Of a stretch of 47,975 bases of DNA, positions 7,925 through 15,885 are shown one piece after another (the first letter of the stretch is position 1; the number at the start of each line of letters is the position of its first letter). The stretch is taken from NCBI GenBank assembly GCA_964408125.1, contig CAYOYC010000002.1, positions 1-47,975 of the forward strand, written 5' to 3'. A model generated the notes under the pieces. It saw only the letters and a program-made list of their open reading frames with translations. It had not been told where the DNA came from and did no database searches. The position numbers were made by a program, and so were the translations under genes. This DNA is from CABMGO01 sp964408125 (GTDB lineage: Archaea; Nanobdellota; Nanobdellia; Pacearchaeales; GW2011-AR1).

Positions 7925-9157
7925 TTATAACCCTAATCTTTTAATCATTTTATCTTTATCAAAAACTTCTAGGTCGTCGTATAGTTGACCGGTTCCTAGG
8001 AAATATATTGGTTTTTTAGTAATGTAAGATACAGAAAGTGCTGTTCCGCCTTTTTCGTCTATATCGGCCTTACTTAAGATTATACCATCGATTGAAATGT
8101 GTTGATTGAAAGAACGAGCTTGTTCGGTTGCATCGTTTCCAGTTATAGATTCTCCTAGAAATATTTTTTTATCTGGATTACAAACTTTGATTATTTTTTC
8201 CATTTCTTTCATTAGGCTTTCTTTTGTGTTCATTCTTCCGGCGGTGTCTATGAGAACTACATCGATTGCGTGTTTCTTTGCATAAATTATTGCCTCGAAG
8301 CCCACGGATGCTGGATCTGAGTTATAATCTTTCTTAATTATTGGAACATTTAATTTATTAGCATGAATTTCAAGTTGTTCAATTGCGGCTGCTCTAAATG
8401 TGTCTCCTGCTGCTAAACAAACAGAGAGTTTTTCTTTTTTTAATAAGTGAGCAACTTTTGCTATTGAAGTTGTTTTTCCAGAGCCATTTATTCCCACGAA
8501 AGCGATTACATATGGTTTTTTATTTTTCAAGCTTTCCCTTATTTCTTTTATCAAGTTTGGAGGATTGATTAGAATTTCTTCTAGTGCTTCTTTTAGTTTT
8601 GTTTCAATACTTACTTCAGATAAATTTTTACCAACTAAATCGTGTTTTAATTTCCCTCTTATGAATTCAACTACTTCGTAGGCGACGTTATTCTGGAGCA
8701 TTATCATTTCTAGTTCTGTGAAAAGTTCGTCGAATCTTTCTTCTGTAACTTTTTTCTTAAATTTGTCGAAGAAAGAGTGTTGTTCCGTAGGTTCCTCTTT
8801 GGGTATTTCGTTTTTCTCTTCTGCGTGGGAGAATAATTTTTTGAAAAATCCCTTCTTATTGGGATTATCTTGCAAAGCTTCTATTCGAGCCTCGGGAGAC
8901 TCTATTGGTTGTTCTTTTTTTATTTCTTCTACTATTTTTTCAGATAATTCTCTTTCTTTTTTGTCTTGCTTGGGTGTTCTTTTCTTTTTTTCTGTTTTTG
9001 GGGTTTTAGTAGGAGTTTTGCTCCTTGGCTTTATTTTGGTTTGTTTTGGTTTTACGGGTGGAGTTTTCCCAATGGGATGATCTTGTGAGGCCTCTGAAAA
9101 TTCTTCCTTTAGCTTTTCTTTCCAGCTGTGTAGTTTTTCTTTAAGGAATTTGAACAT
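7925..9157 (-). CDS. ftsY: Signal recognition particle receptor FtsY
   Basis: A 410-aa protein with a long, charged, low-complexity N-terminal region (about 1-130, Lys/Pro/Thr/Glu-rich) that likely mediates membrane association, then the NG domain: helical N part (135-210), P-loop GINGSGKTT (222-230), AAGDTFRAAAIEQL, DTAGRM, and SKADIDEKGGTAL. It docks SRP54 to the membrane. The usual LDALTGND-like motif reads LGESITGND here. Upstream on the same strand is a small winged-helix-like gene 16 nt away. Confidence 0.96.
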   Translation of the reverse strand: MFKFLKEKLHSWKEKLKEEFSEASQDHPIGKTPPVKPKQTKIKPRSKTPTKTPKTEKKKRTPKQDKKERELSEKIVEEIKKEQPIESPEARIEALQDNPNKKGFFKKLFSHAEEKNEIPKEEPTEQHSFFDKFKKKVTEERFDELFTELEMIMLQNNVAYEVVEFIRGKLKHDLVGKNLSEVSIETKLKEALEEILINPPNLIKEIRESLKNKKPYVIAFVGINGSGKTTSIAKVAHLLKKEKLSVCLAAGDTFRAAAIEQLEIHANKLNVPIIKKDYNSDPASVGFEAIIYAKKHAIDVVLIDTAGRMNTKESLMKEMEKIIKVCNPDKKIFLGESITGNDATEQARSFNQHISIDGIILSKADIDEKGGTALSVSYITKKPIYFLGTGQLYDDLEVFDKDKMIKRLGL

Positions 9158-9173
9158 GGTTTATTTATGGTAG

Positions 9174-9458
9174 CTATGTTTTTAATTCTATTCTCTTTAG
9201 GTTTTTTAGTTTTTTAGCTAATTCTGGATTCCAAATATATCCCACTGTATCATTTCTATCTAGTGCTATTTTATTTATACTTTGTAAATAGTCTATTATA
9301 ACCATGTATGTTTGCCACATTACCTTTTTGGGAAGTTTTTGCCATAATTCTCTGATGTTGTATTCTCCAGAGTTGTCATCTATGAATTTTTCTACCATGA
9401 GAACAGTTCCCAGGGTAGGGCTTCTCGCGAAAGGATTTTTTTCTATTTCTTGTTCCAT
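9174..9458 (-). CDS. Small winged-helix-like DNA-binding protein
   Basis: A 94-aa protein with a helix-turn-helix-like pattern: NIRELWQKLPKKVMWQTYMVIIDYLQSINKIALDRN reads as two helices plus a wing, with an aromatic C-terminal segment GYIWNPELAKKL. The length fits a single-domain archaeal regulator. A perfect 16-bp palindrome (9468-9483) overlaps its promoter, which suggests autoregulation. It precedes ftsY in the same direction. Fold inferred from pattern, target unknown. Confidence 0.65.
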   Translation of the reverse strand: MEQEIEKNPFARSPTLGTVLMVEKFIDDNSGEYNIRELWQKLPKKVMWQTYMVIIDYLQSINKIALDRNDTVGYIWNPELAKKLKNLKRIELKT

Positions 9459-9467
9459 ATTTTTATG

Positions 9468-9483
9468 TATATCAATTGATATA
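9468..9483. promoter_or_regulatory. Palindromic operator-like site TATATCAATTGATATA
   Basis: A perfect 16-bp palindrome lies 10-25 nt before the ATG of the winged-helix gene, overlapping its TATA-like TTTATATA on the minus strand. A dimeric regulator binding here would block TBP/TFB access. The rest of 9484-9733 is AT-rich, with no supported gene or RNA. Confidence 0.55.
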
Positions 9484-9733
9484 TAAAGCTTTCGATTGTA
9501 TTTTTGAATATGTTATTTGTTTGTGGGCGTGGGAGAAAATGAGTGGAAAATAATTTTTCCCATGAGAATCTTTTAAGGTTAGGGTTTCAGAAATAGGTTT
9601 TTTATTTTGACTAATGTGGTGATAATGTAAATGTGGCGAGAAGACTTTGTGTTTTTGAGAGTTTGTTTTTAGTGTGCCACCGTTTTTTGCTTCTTTTCCA
9701 CAAGTTCTGCGATTTTGGCAAGGAAAAATATTT

Positions 9734-10474
9734 CTATTTAATTACATTCCAGATTTCCATAAATGCTCCTTTTAAAGAACTCGCAATATCTTCATCCTTT
9801 ATTGCAATAGCCAGATTCTTACCTCGGTGAATGTAAATTATTGTTAAATCTCCTATTAGATCTATGTCGGAAAGAGAACCATTAGGTTCATATTTAATTT
9901 GTGAATTTTCGAAGAATACTTTTTCCCCTCTGGCAGAATCATCAAATATCTTTTTTATTTTGAATTTTTTTCTTTTTTTAAATAGATTATAAGTGAAATA
10001 ATCAATAATCTTTTTATCATATGTTTCAATTCTATCTATTCCCCAACAAAAAAGCTCTGTTCCTTTTGGAAATTCAAGTTCTTTTTCGAATGCAATTTTT
10101 ATCCCCTCAATTCCTTCATAAATTTCGACAATTGTCCCTTTTTTATCATTTACCTCCTTATTTACCAAAGGAATGATAGAGTTTATATCCAATTTTAGTA
10201 AATCTAATTGGTGTTTTTTATTTTCAATATAACTAGAAATTTTCTCTAAAGGAAGAGCCTTGTAATGCTTGACGTTATTTTTAGTAACAAAAGAAACCAA
10301 CCCCTTCATTATCAATGAATCTAAAATCTCATAGATTCTACCTGAGCCCACATCAGAATCTTTTATCAGAGGTCCAGTTTTAGATTCTCCGATTTTAAGA
10401 AGACCAATAAAAACCTTAGTTTCATTCTGCGTAAGCCCAATTTTTCTAAGTTTATTTTCAAGTTCGTTTAACAT
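9734..10474 (-). CDS. TrmB-family transcriptional regulator
   Basis: A 246-aa protein with the TrmB layout: an N-terminal winged helix (about 5-75; LRKIGLTQNETKVFIGLLKIGES, then GRIYEILDSLIMKGLV), a short coiled linker (about 80-115), and a C-terminal PLD-like regulatory domain with EGIEGIKIAFE and ELFCWGI. TrmB proteins repress or activate sugar and other genes in archaea in response to ligands. The gene is divergent from the SD-led secreted-protein gene at 10696, and inverted repeats lie between them, so that gene is the likely target. The ligand is unknown. Confidence 0.9.
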   Translation of the reverse strand: MLNELENKLRKIGLTQNETKVFIGLLKIGESKTGPLIKDSDVGSGRIYEILDSLIMKGLVSFVTKNNVKHYKALPLEKISSYIENKKHQLDLLKLDINSIIPLVNKEVNDKKGTIVEIYEGIEGIKIAFEKELEFPKGTELFCWGIDRIETYDKKIIDYFTYNLFKKRKKFKIKKIFDDSARGEKVFFENSQIKYEPNGSLSDIDLIGDLTIIYIHRGKNLAIAIKDEDIASSLKGAFMEIWNVIK

Positions 10475-10515
10475 AACATCCTCATAATTTTTTACTATTT
10501 AAACCTTTTTATTGC

Positions 10516-10590
10516 CCCTACCAATAATGGGGGATATATCTAAATAGTGTGTTTTTTGTTAGATAATTAAGCAATTGAAAGATTGCTTAA
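10516..10590. promoter_or_regulatory. Divergent intergenic control region with two inverted repeats
   Basis: Between the TrmB gene and the secreted-protein gene are a CCCC...GGGG inverted repeat (about 10516-10532), a TATA-like TCTAAATAG (10539-10547), and a perfect 9-bp inverted repeat TTAAGCAAT (10567-10575)/ATTGCTTAA (10582-10590) with a 6-nt loop. The second repeat falls at or just after the expected start of transcription, so it can act as an operator or as a 5'-UTR hairpin. Confidence 0.5.
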
Positions 10591-10601
10591 GAGAAAACAA
10601 A

Positions 10602-10712
10602 ATGGAAATGAAAAAACAAGATATGTTTGAAAAAGAAAGAAGACTAGTTGAAACCAGCTTTTTCTTTAATGAATTAAAAGGAGGTGTAAATAAAAATGGG
10701 ATTAATAAATAA
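10602..10712 (+). CDS. Possible 36-aa leader ORF overlapping the next gene
   Basis: ATG at 10602 opens a 36-codon frame beginning MEMKKQDMFEKERR and ending 14 nt inside the next gene in another frame. It spans the SD (GGAGGTG, 10680-10686) of the secreted-protein gene. Translation could couple to, or regulate, that gene. A similarly placed short ORF precedes the SD-led gene at 19762. It may instead be untranslated leader; coding is unproven. Confidence 0.35.
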   Translation: MEMKKQDMFEKERRLVETSFFFNELKGGVNKNGINK

Positions 10713-11181
10713 GCTTACAAAAATATTGGCTCCAATAGCTTTAGCAACAGCTCTTTTGACGGGGGTTTTTGGAAGAAAAGGAGAAACAGGGTATACAACT
10801 AGAGAAATTGAATTAGACCAAGTGTTTCAAAACAGATACGGAATTACATTGGTTTATACAGATGAAAATCGAGTTGTTCAAAATCAAAGAGTACTTCCAA
10901 ATTTTGCAGACAATTGTAATCATGCGTGGAAAGGATTTTGCAGATATCCAAACATGGATATAGAAGGCTTTGAAACATTCAATTCAAGAGTGAAAAGTGG
11001 GTATAAAATTATTCGAGACGATAGTAGGGCGGAGGGAATAATAGCGAGAGTATTAGAATTTGAAGATGGACATAATTTCTATGAAATTCGTCTACCTACA
11101 AGAGATAAACTAACTCCTGGTTTTGAAGGACTTGGAAGAGCGCAAGGAAAAATTTATGAAAACCTTAACGAGTTAGAATAA
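10696..11181 (+). CDS. Secreted or membrane-anchored protein of unknown function (161 aa)
   Basis: The protein begins with a hydrophobic segment (about 5-26, ILAPIALATALLTGVFG) that acts as signal peptide or anchor. A 130-residue polar domain with two cysteines (in DNCNHAWKGFC) follows, predicted mixed alpha/beta; no family is recognised. The start is fixed by a strong SD, GGAGGTG at 10680-10686, nine bases before the ATG. This is unusual in this window, where most genes look leaderless. It is divergent from the TrmB regulator, its likely controller. Codon use is somewhat richer in A than in neighbours. Confidence 0.75.
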   Translation: MGLINKLTKILAPIALATALLTGVFGRKGETGYTTREIELDQVFQNRYGITLVYTDENRVVQNQRVLPNFADNCNHAWKGFCRYPNMDIEGFETFNSRVKSGYKIIRDDSRAEGIIARVLEFEDGHNFYEIRLPTRDKLTPGFEGLGRAQGKIYENLNELE

Positions 11182-11250
11182 ATTACTCAGAAATGACAGG
11201 ATCATTGCCTCATAAATTTTTGGTATTGGCTAAAACTTTTTTATAAAAGA

Positions 11251-11280
11251 GGTATTTTTTTAGAAGCAATACCCTTTTTT
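11251..11280 (+). terminator. Stem-loop followed by T run
   Basis: GGTATT (11251-11256) pairs with AATACC (11268-11273) and is followed by C and six T. It lies 70 nt after the stop of the secreted-protein gene and is the best terminator-like element in this gap. Further on, a perfect 8-bp inverted repeat TCTCAGAA/TTCTGAGA (11329-11348) sits upstream of the GINS promoter; its role is unknown. Confidence 0.45.
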
Positions 11281-11459
11281 ATAGATACTTTTTAAAATAT
11301 TGTTTCTCTTGATTTATTTAGGTGAATATCTCAGAACTGTTTCTGAGAAAAAGTAGGGGTTGATTCATCTGTTTTATTTAGATTTATTATTTAAATATGT
11401 TTTGTTTCTATTCTGGAGAGAACATAAATTCTTTTAAAGCTAAGTGTTTCCTTTTTGGT

Positions 11460-12011
11460 ATGATTACGTATAATGATCTTTATGAGGCGTTGAGAAAGGA
11501 GAGATATAGTGATGATTTGCAGTTGCTTAAGAAGGGTTTCTTATTAGAGGTTTCGGAGTACTTTTCAGAGAAAAAGAAGTTTTCGGATAAGGAAGATGAT
11601 ATGTTTTCTGATATTGTTATAAAAAATAAGAAGAAGCTGGAAAATGCTATGGCATTGTTTAAGGAGCTTTTGTTAAGAAGAAGGAAGAAAATATTGAATC
11701 TATCTTTCGTTGCTTCTGAGACGGGGATTAGTAAGAAGGATTTTGAAAATTTATTAGATTTTGAGAAGGAGTTATTTGAAGATATTGTGAAAAGCTTAGA
11801 GAAGGCAGATAAGAATTTGGGTGAGTCTATGTCTGGAGATAGAACAGAATCTAGGTTTAAACTTGTTAAATTTACTAATAGGGTTGAAGAATTTTTAAAT
11901 ATGGAAGGTGATGCTGTTGGTCCCTTTAATAAGGGAGAGGTGGCAAATTTAGATAAAGAAATAGTTGAAATATTGGTTCAGGACAAAAAAATAGAGATTT
12001 TGGAAGAATAA
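11460..12011 (+). CDS. Archaeal GINS complex subunit (Gins51/Gins15-type)
   Basis: A 183-aa protein from ATG 11460. The in-frame ATG at 11397 would add 21 residues, but a TATA-like CTTTTAAAG (11431-11439) lies between them at the right distance for 11460. The GINS A-domain pattern is visible: ITYNDLYEALRKERYSDDLQ at the start, a central LFKELLLRRRKKILNLSF helix, and a C-terminal B domain with VGPFNKGEVANLD and a final hydrophobic strand. GINS bridges MCM and the RecJ/Cdc45-like protein; a RecJ-like gene is at 335-1663. Confidence 0.8.
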   Translation: MITYNDLYEALRKERYSDDLQLLKKGFLLEVSEYFSEKKKFSDKEDDMFSDIVIKNKKKLENAMALFKELLLRRRKKILNLSFVASETGISKKDFENLLDFEKELFEDIVKSLEKADKNLGESMSGDRTESRFKLVKFTNRVEEFLNMEGDAVGPFNKGEVANLDKEIVEILVQDKKIEILEE

Positions 12012-12045
12012 TAAGTTTTAAATAGTTCCATTCATTTTTGTTAAG

Positions 12046-12297
12046 ATGAAGGTGATTGGATTTATATTGGTTGCGTTAGGAATTTTACTTGGCGCATGTT
12101 CTAAAATAATTCCCTTGCAAAATTTTGCTGTTAAAATTGGATTTTCTTCTATAGTTTTGAGTGCGTGGGGAATATATATAGCCGGAGGATTGGTCGTTAT
12201 TGGTTTACTGGTTTTGATTCTAGTTAAGGATACGAATGGGACGAAAGAGGTTCCAATTTACCAAGGCGATAAAGTTGTTGGATATAGAAGGCACTGA
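12046..12297 (+). CDS. Small two-helix membrane protein
   Basis: An 83-aa protein with two membrane helices (about 3-22 and 34-60) and a short polar tail ending YQGDKVVGYRRH. TATA-like TTTTAAAT lies 25 nt before the ATG. No family is recognised. It is followed by a convergent polytopic membrane protein two bases away. Confidence 0.75.
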   Translation: MKVIGFILVALGILLGACSKIIPLQNFAVKIGFSSIVLSAWGIYIAGGLVVIGLLVLILVKDTNGTKEVPIYQGDKVVGYRRH

Positions 12298-12299
12298 GG

Positions 12300-12788
12300 C
12301 TATTTTAGGGTTTTTATTAATTTGTTAATTGGAGTATCTAAAAGGATTAATAAAAGAGTTATGCCTACGAGGATATATTTTGATTCGTTGGTTTCAAATG
12401 AGAAAGTGGTGGAATCTTTAAATGTGATGAATACTTGTATTATTAGGAAAATGGCTAGTAGTGACTTTCTTCCGACCGCAGACATATGATTCTTATGGGC
12501 TATTATTAATATAATTAATAGTGGAATTATAAAAAATAGTATAAGCGCTATAGTTTTGAATGGTAGTATATATGTGTATATAATCCAGCTTTCTTTCATA
12601 AAAAATACGGACATAAAAGATATACACACGCTTATGAGTGCGTTTATTTTTTTATTGTCTTTAAATAAGTTGACATAAGTAAGTAGGGAATAAACCACAA
12701 TGAAAATAAGAATTAGAACCAGTATTAGGATTAGGTCTTGGTTAGCTATGTATTTTTCTGTTATGCCTGTTAGGAAATTGTCAAACAT
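12300..12788 (-). CDS. Polytopic membrane protein (162 aa)
   Basis: Hydrophobic throughout, with four to five predicted helices (about 17-40, 48-65, 68-100, 105-125, 138-155) separated by short basic loops. No catalytic or transporter signature is visible. It is transcribed toward the small membrane protein and divergent from the membrane-protein block that follows. Unknown function. Confidence 0.72.
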   Translation of the reverse strand: MFDNFLTGITEKYIANQDLILILVLILIFIVVYSLLTYVNLFKDNKKINALISVCISFMSVFFMKESWIIYTYILPFKTIALILFFIIPLLIILIIAHKNHMSAVGRKSLLAIFLIIQVFITFKDSTTFSFETNESKYILVGITLLLILLDTPINKLIKTLK

Positions 12789-12882
12789 GTGTTTTAGAGG
12801 ATAGGGTCTTTTTTATAGGTTTTGTTTTAACTTAAAAATGAAATGGAGAAATATTTATAAAGGTATAAGTTGTTTGTTTTTC

Positions 12883-13719
12883 ATGGATAAAAAGTTTGGT
12901 GTATTGTTAGTTGTTCTTTTGGTTGTATCCTTGTTCGTAATAAGTATACAGAGTGCTAGTGCAGCAGAGTTTAAGGATACAAAGGTTGGAAAACTTCTTT
13001 TAAATGTTTTTTGGGCGGAAAGTGATGGCGGGGATTTAACAAGTGACGATATGAATACATTGGGGGTTATTACAAGATGGATGATGTTGCTCCTTGTTAT
13101 CTTGCTAATATATTCTGGTATGAGTGTGGCTAAGTTCCCACAGAATTCGGGATTGAGATTTTTACTTTCCTTAATTATTGGGTTTTTGGCGGTTGTAATG
13201 ATTAATAATTCTGAATTTATTACATTACTTCAGTCGTATAAGGCGCTGGGATTAACTATTTCTATTTTGTTGCCTATGATTGCTCTTGCATTTATTACCT
13301 ATTCTGTTTCGATATCGATGAATAGTTTTGGTATTTTATTACAGAGATTGGCATGGCTGATTTATTCTATATTTTTGTTTATTAAAATTGGTGGAATGTT
13401 GTTATTGAAGATGTGGAGTTCATATGTCATTTTCCCTTCTGTAGATAATGTACCAACGTGGATGTATAGAGTGGTTCCCTTTATTTTTGGAAAGGAATAT
13501 GGTGATATGGGGGATATAGTTTCTAGCATGGATACTATAGTAATGGTTATGCTATTGGTTGTTACTGTCGCAGTATTTATGTGGTTTGTAATTATGAATG
13601 AAAAGACGGTTAGGTGGATTGCAAATGCTACGCAGGTTTCTGATTTAGATAGATATAAAGACAAAGTAGAAAGGTCTTCTGGTAAGGTAAACGTTGACGC
13701 AGAGGCAACGAAGAAATAA
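12883..13719 (+). CDS. Membrane protein of the envelope cluster, five to six helices
   Basis: A 278-aa protein from ATG 12883, chosen over ATG 12838 because a TATA-like TATTTATAAAG (about 12853) sits between them. Cleavable signal peptide (1-28, ending SASAA), a short polar loop, then five hydrophobic helices (about 52-75, 84-103, 112-138, 150-175, 220-245) and a charged cytoplasmic tail with RYKDKVERSSGK. The even spacing of helices recalls polytopic secretion-channel subunits, but no homology can be claimed. It is first of four closely spaced genes (36, 30 and -1 nt apart). Confidence 0.75.
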   Translation: MDKKFGVLLVVLLVVSLFVISIQSASAAEFKDTKVGKLLLNVFWAESDGGDLTSDDMNTLGVITRWMMLLLVILLIYSGMSVAKFPQNSGLRFLLSLIIGFLAVVMINNSEFITLLQSYKALGLTISILLPMIALAFITYSVSISMNSFGILLQRLAWLIYSIFLFIKIGGMLLLKMWSSYVIFPSVDNVPTWMYRVVPFIFGKEYGDMGDIVSSMDTIVMVMLLVVTVAVFMWFVIMNEKTVRWIANATQVSDLDRYKDKVERSSGKVNVDAEATKK

Positions 13720-13755
13720 GGATAGGATTATAAATATTGTTTTTCTATTTTTTAT

Positions 13756-14991
13756 ATGGTGTTAAACAAAAGAAAGAGTGCGATTTATTTTGTATTGGCC
13801 TTGTTTTTTATTTTCCAAATTATTAGTCTAATAGGTTTTTCTAATGCGGAGGAAGCAGTGATAAGTTTTACATTTAACGCTGGAGATGTTATAATATACG
13901 ATAGTCATGCTTATAAATTTTTGAAAAATACTGGAGATATTAAGGGTATAGATAAAAAGAGTGTGCTCAATGAATACATTCTAAAATTGGGTGAAGATTC
14001 AGAGAATTTTAATAAAACATTTATTAGGCTTAATAGATCGGAGGAGTGTGTTGCATTGAGGGAGAATTATGTGGATAATAATGAAATTACATATAAACCT
14101 GGAGATAATCCTTGGCTGAGTAAGGATTTCTGGGAAGCGTTTTTTTATGTAGACCCGTGTTCTTTGGATATGTTTCAAGACAGTGTGGGTAGGGGTTGGA
14201 ATTTTACAAAGAACCAAACAAGTATCAAGATAGGTTGGATGTTTGGAACAAATACTTTTTCTGGCGAGAGTAAATTATTCCCAATGCCCTTAGCTTTTTT
14301 CCCGTTTAGAATATGGTCCGTTTATCCATTAAAAAGAATTATTGAGGAGGGGGATGGATTTGACTTGGGAGATTTTGCTTTTATCCTTGTATTGGCCTTT
14401 GTTTTTGTTATATCGAATTTAATTGTTGGGTTCTTTATTCAAAAATTGACAAGGTCCCACTGGGGTTATTTAAAAAAAATAATTGTAGGGGCAGTAGCAA
14501 TCGCATTTATTCCTGGATTTTTTATGACTAGAAATAGCTTGTTTGCATTTATGTGTTTAATATTTTTTACTATAATGCTTTGGATTAGGATGGATTATTT
14601 GATGAAAAAGAAATATAGTAGGGGTTTTTCTTTTAATCTATTGAATTTATATGGGTCGTTGTTTCCGGCCAGGGTTCCGGCCGCGAGAAGTTTAACATTT
14701 TCCCTGATGGATAATTTTGAGAGTCGACTCTACTCTGTTGAATTTATTCTTTTCCTTCTTTATCCATTTTTAGGCTCCGTTCCTGTAATAAATGTTATAC
14801 TATCATTTTTAACTTTAGAAGTTTTATTTGCACCGTTATTCTGGAGGGCGTTACTTTGTACGTTTGTTTTGTTTATGCTAGTACAGTTTTGGCCGATGAT
14901 ATCTAGATATAATAAGAAGAGAAGGTTGTACAAAAAGGCTATGGAAAAGGTAGCCGGAGAAGAAGTTCTGAAGGAAATGGGTCGTGCTTAA
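13756..14991 (+). CDS. Envelope-cluster membrane protein with large ectodomain, paralogue A
   Basis: A 411-aa protein: signal sequence (about 8-31), a 170-residue extracellular domain with two Cys (EECVALRE and DPCSLDMF) and possible N-glycosylation sites (NKT, NRS, NFT, NQT), then four helices (about 210-232, 243-285, 335-355, 362-390) and a basic tail, RYNKKRRLYKKAMEKVAGEE. The last two helices plus tail match the ends of the next genes: a P-F-L start, a W-P or L-P turn before the last Tyr/Arg-rich segment, and a Lys/Arg amphipathic tail. Confidence 0.75.
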   Translation: MVLNKRKSAIYFVLALFFIFQIISLIGFSNAEEAVISFTFNAGDVIIYDSHAYKFLKNTGDIKGIDKKSVLNEYILKLGEDSENFNKTFIRLNRSEECVALRENYVDNNEITYKPGDNPWLSKDFWEAFFYVDPCSLDMFQDSVGRGWNFTKNQTSIKIGWMFGTNTFSGESKLFPMPLAFFPFRIWSVYPLKRIIEEGDGFDLGDFAFILVLAFVFVISNLIVGFFIQKLTRSHWGYLKKIIVGAVAIAFIPGFFMTRNSLFAFMCLIFFTIMLWIRMDYLMKKKYSRGFSFNLLNLYGSLFPARVPAARSLTFSLMDNFESRLYSVEFILFLLYPFLGSVPVINVILSFLTLEVLFAPLFWRALLCTFVLFMLVQFWPMISRYNKKRRLYKKAMEKVAGEEVLKEMGRA

Positions 14992-15021
14992 ATATTTAAA
15001 CGTTAATTCTATTGAATTAGT

Positions 15022-15885
15022 ATGAGTTGGTGGGAATCATTTATTAATTTCTCTGGGAAGGAGGTTATTGATAGTGGTAGTTATATTTTTGGGATAGTTA
15101 TATTAATCGCAATTTTTGCGTTGTTGTTTTTTTTATCGAAGAAGAGTAAAATTAGCAAGGGTTTTTTGTCGGCTGTGATTATTATTTTGGTTGCATTTTC
15201 CATTTATTGGGGCATGCTTGGAATAAAAAGTTGTGTTATCACATCTGATCAGTTGGCGAAGGCCGCCAATGGTACGGGGTTTATGAATAGCACTCTTTGG
15301 CCAGCTTGGAACTGGATGAGGGGCAACGTTTTGGGTTGTGGCAAGGAATTGGGATGGGGCGGCAGGCTTTTGCGTGATGTTGGCAAGGTGTTAGGATTTG
15401 AACAGACCATGGGAGATTTCTTCTTAGATTTTCTAACTGGATTTGTCGCGGGAATATTTTTGTGGTTAATTTATATTTTAGCTTTCGAGTCTGAAAAAAT
15501 AGGACAACTTTTTAGAACAAAAATGAAAAATAATTTGTATATTCCCGGAAAAGAAAACATGGGTAAACTTAAATCAAGTTGGCTATCTATTATTGCTAGT
15601 GGGATTATTCCATGGAAGGCGATTGTTATTGGTGCATTTTATGCAGTGCTTTTACAAATACCTTTCTTAAAAACTGCTATTGAGTTTATCACGTTTAGTA
15701 AGTTTTTAGGTGTAGAGATAGGTATTCCGGTTTTAATTAGAGCAATAATAATTGCATTTTATTTTGGATTATTGCCTACAGCAATTGAATCGTATAGCAG
15801 ATATAAGATTAGAAAGGAATTATATACTAAATTACTGGAAGTAAAGGCTGGAGTTAAGGCTGCAAGAACGCTTGGGAGTCAATAA
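15022..15885 (+). CDS. Envelope-cluster membrane protein, paralogue B
   Basis: A 287-aa protein with two N-terminal helices (about 20-40 and 46-64), an extracellular loop with two Cys (KSCVIT and GCGKELGW), a helix with GFVAGIFLWLIYILAF (about 140-157), a cytoplasmic segment, then the shared C-terminal unit: IPFLKTAIEF, a second helix, LLPTAIESYSRYKIRK and tail LLEVKAGVKAAR. The next gene has the same signature (IPILN, ILPQLIQNYSNYRIK, LLDMKAGARK). The stop shares one base with the next start, so the two are translationally coupled. Confidence 0.78.
   Translation: MSWWESFINFSGKEVIDSGSYIFGIVILIAIFALLFFLSKKSKISKGFLSAVIIILVAFSIYWGMLGIKSCVITSDQLAKAANGTGFMNSTLWPAWNWMRGNVLGCGKELGWGGRLLRDVGKVLGFEQTMGDFFLDFLTGFVAGIFLWLIYILAFESEKIGQLFRTKMKNNLYIPGKENMGKLKSSWLSIIASGIIPWKAIVIGAFYAVLLQIPFLKTAIEFITFSKFLGVEIGIPVLIRAIIIAFYFGLLPTAIESYSRYKIRKELYTKLLEVKAGVKAARTLGSQ

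Noticed and set aside
9633..9830. Frame encoding 65 aa on the plus strand after the wHTH gene
   Set aside because: Mostly antisense to the TrmB gene, hydrophobic by chance from AT-rich sequence, with no TATA at the right distance and no recognisable motif.
12883..13719. VirB6/TrbL-type conjugation channel subunit
   Set aside because: Helix number and spacing are suggestive, but there is no sequence motif and no VirB4/VirD4 ATPase or relaxase gene in the window.
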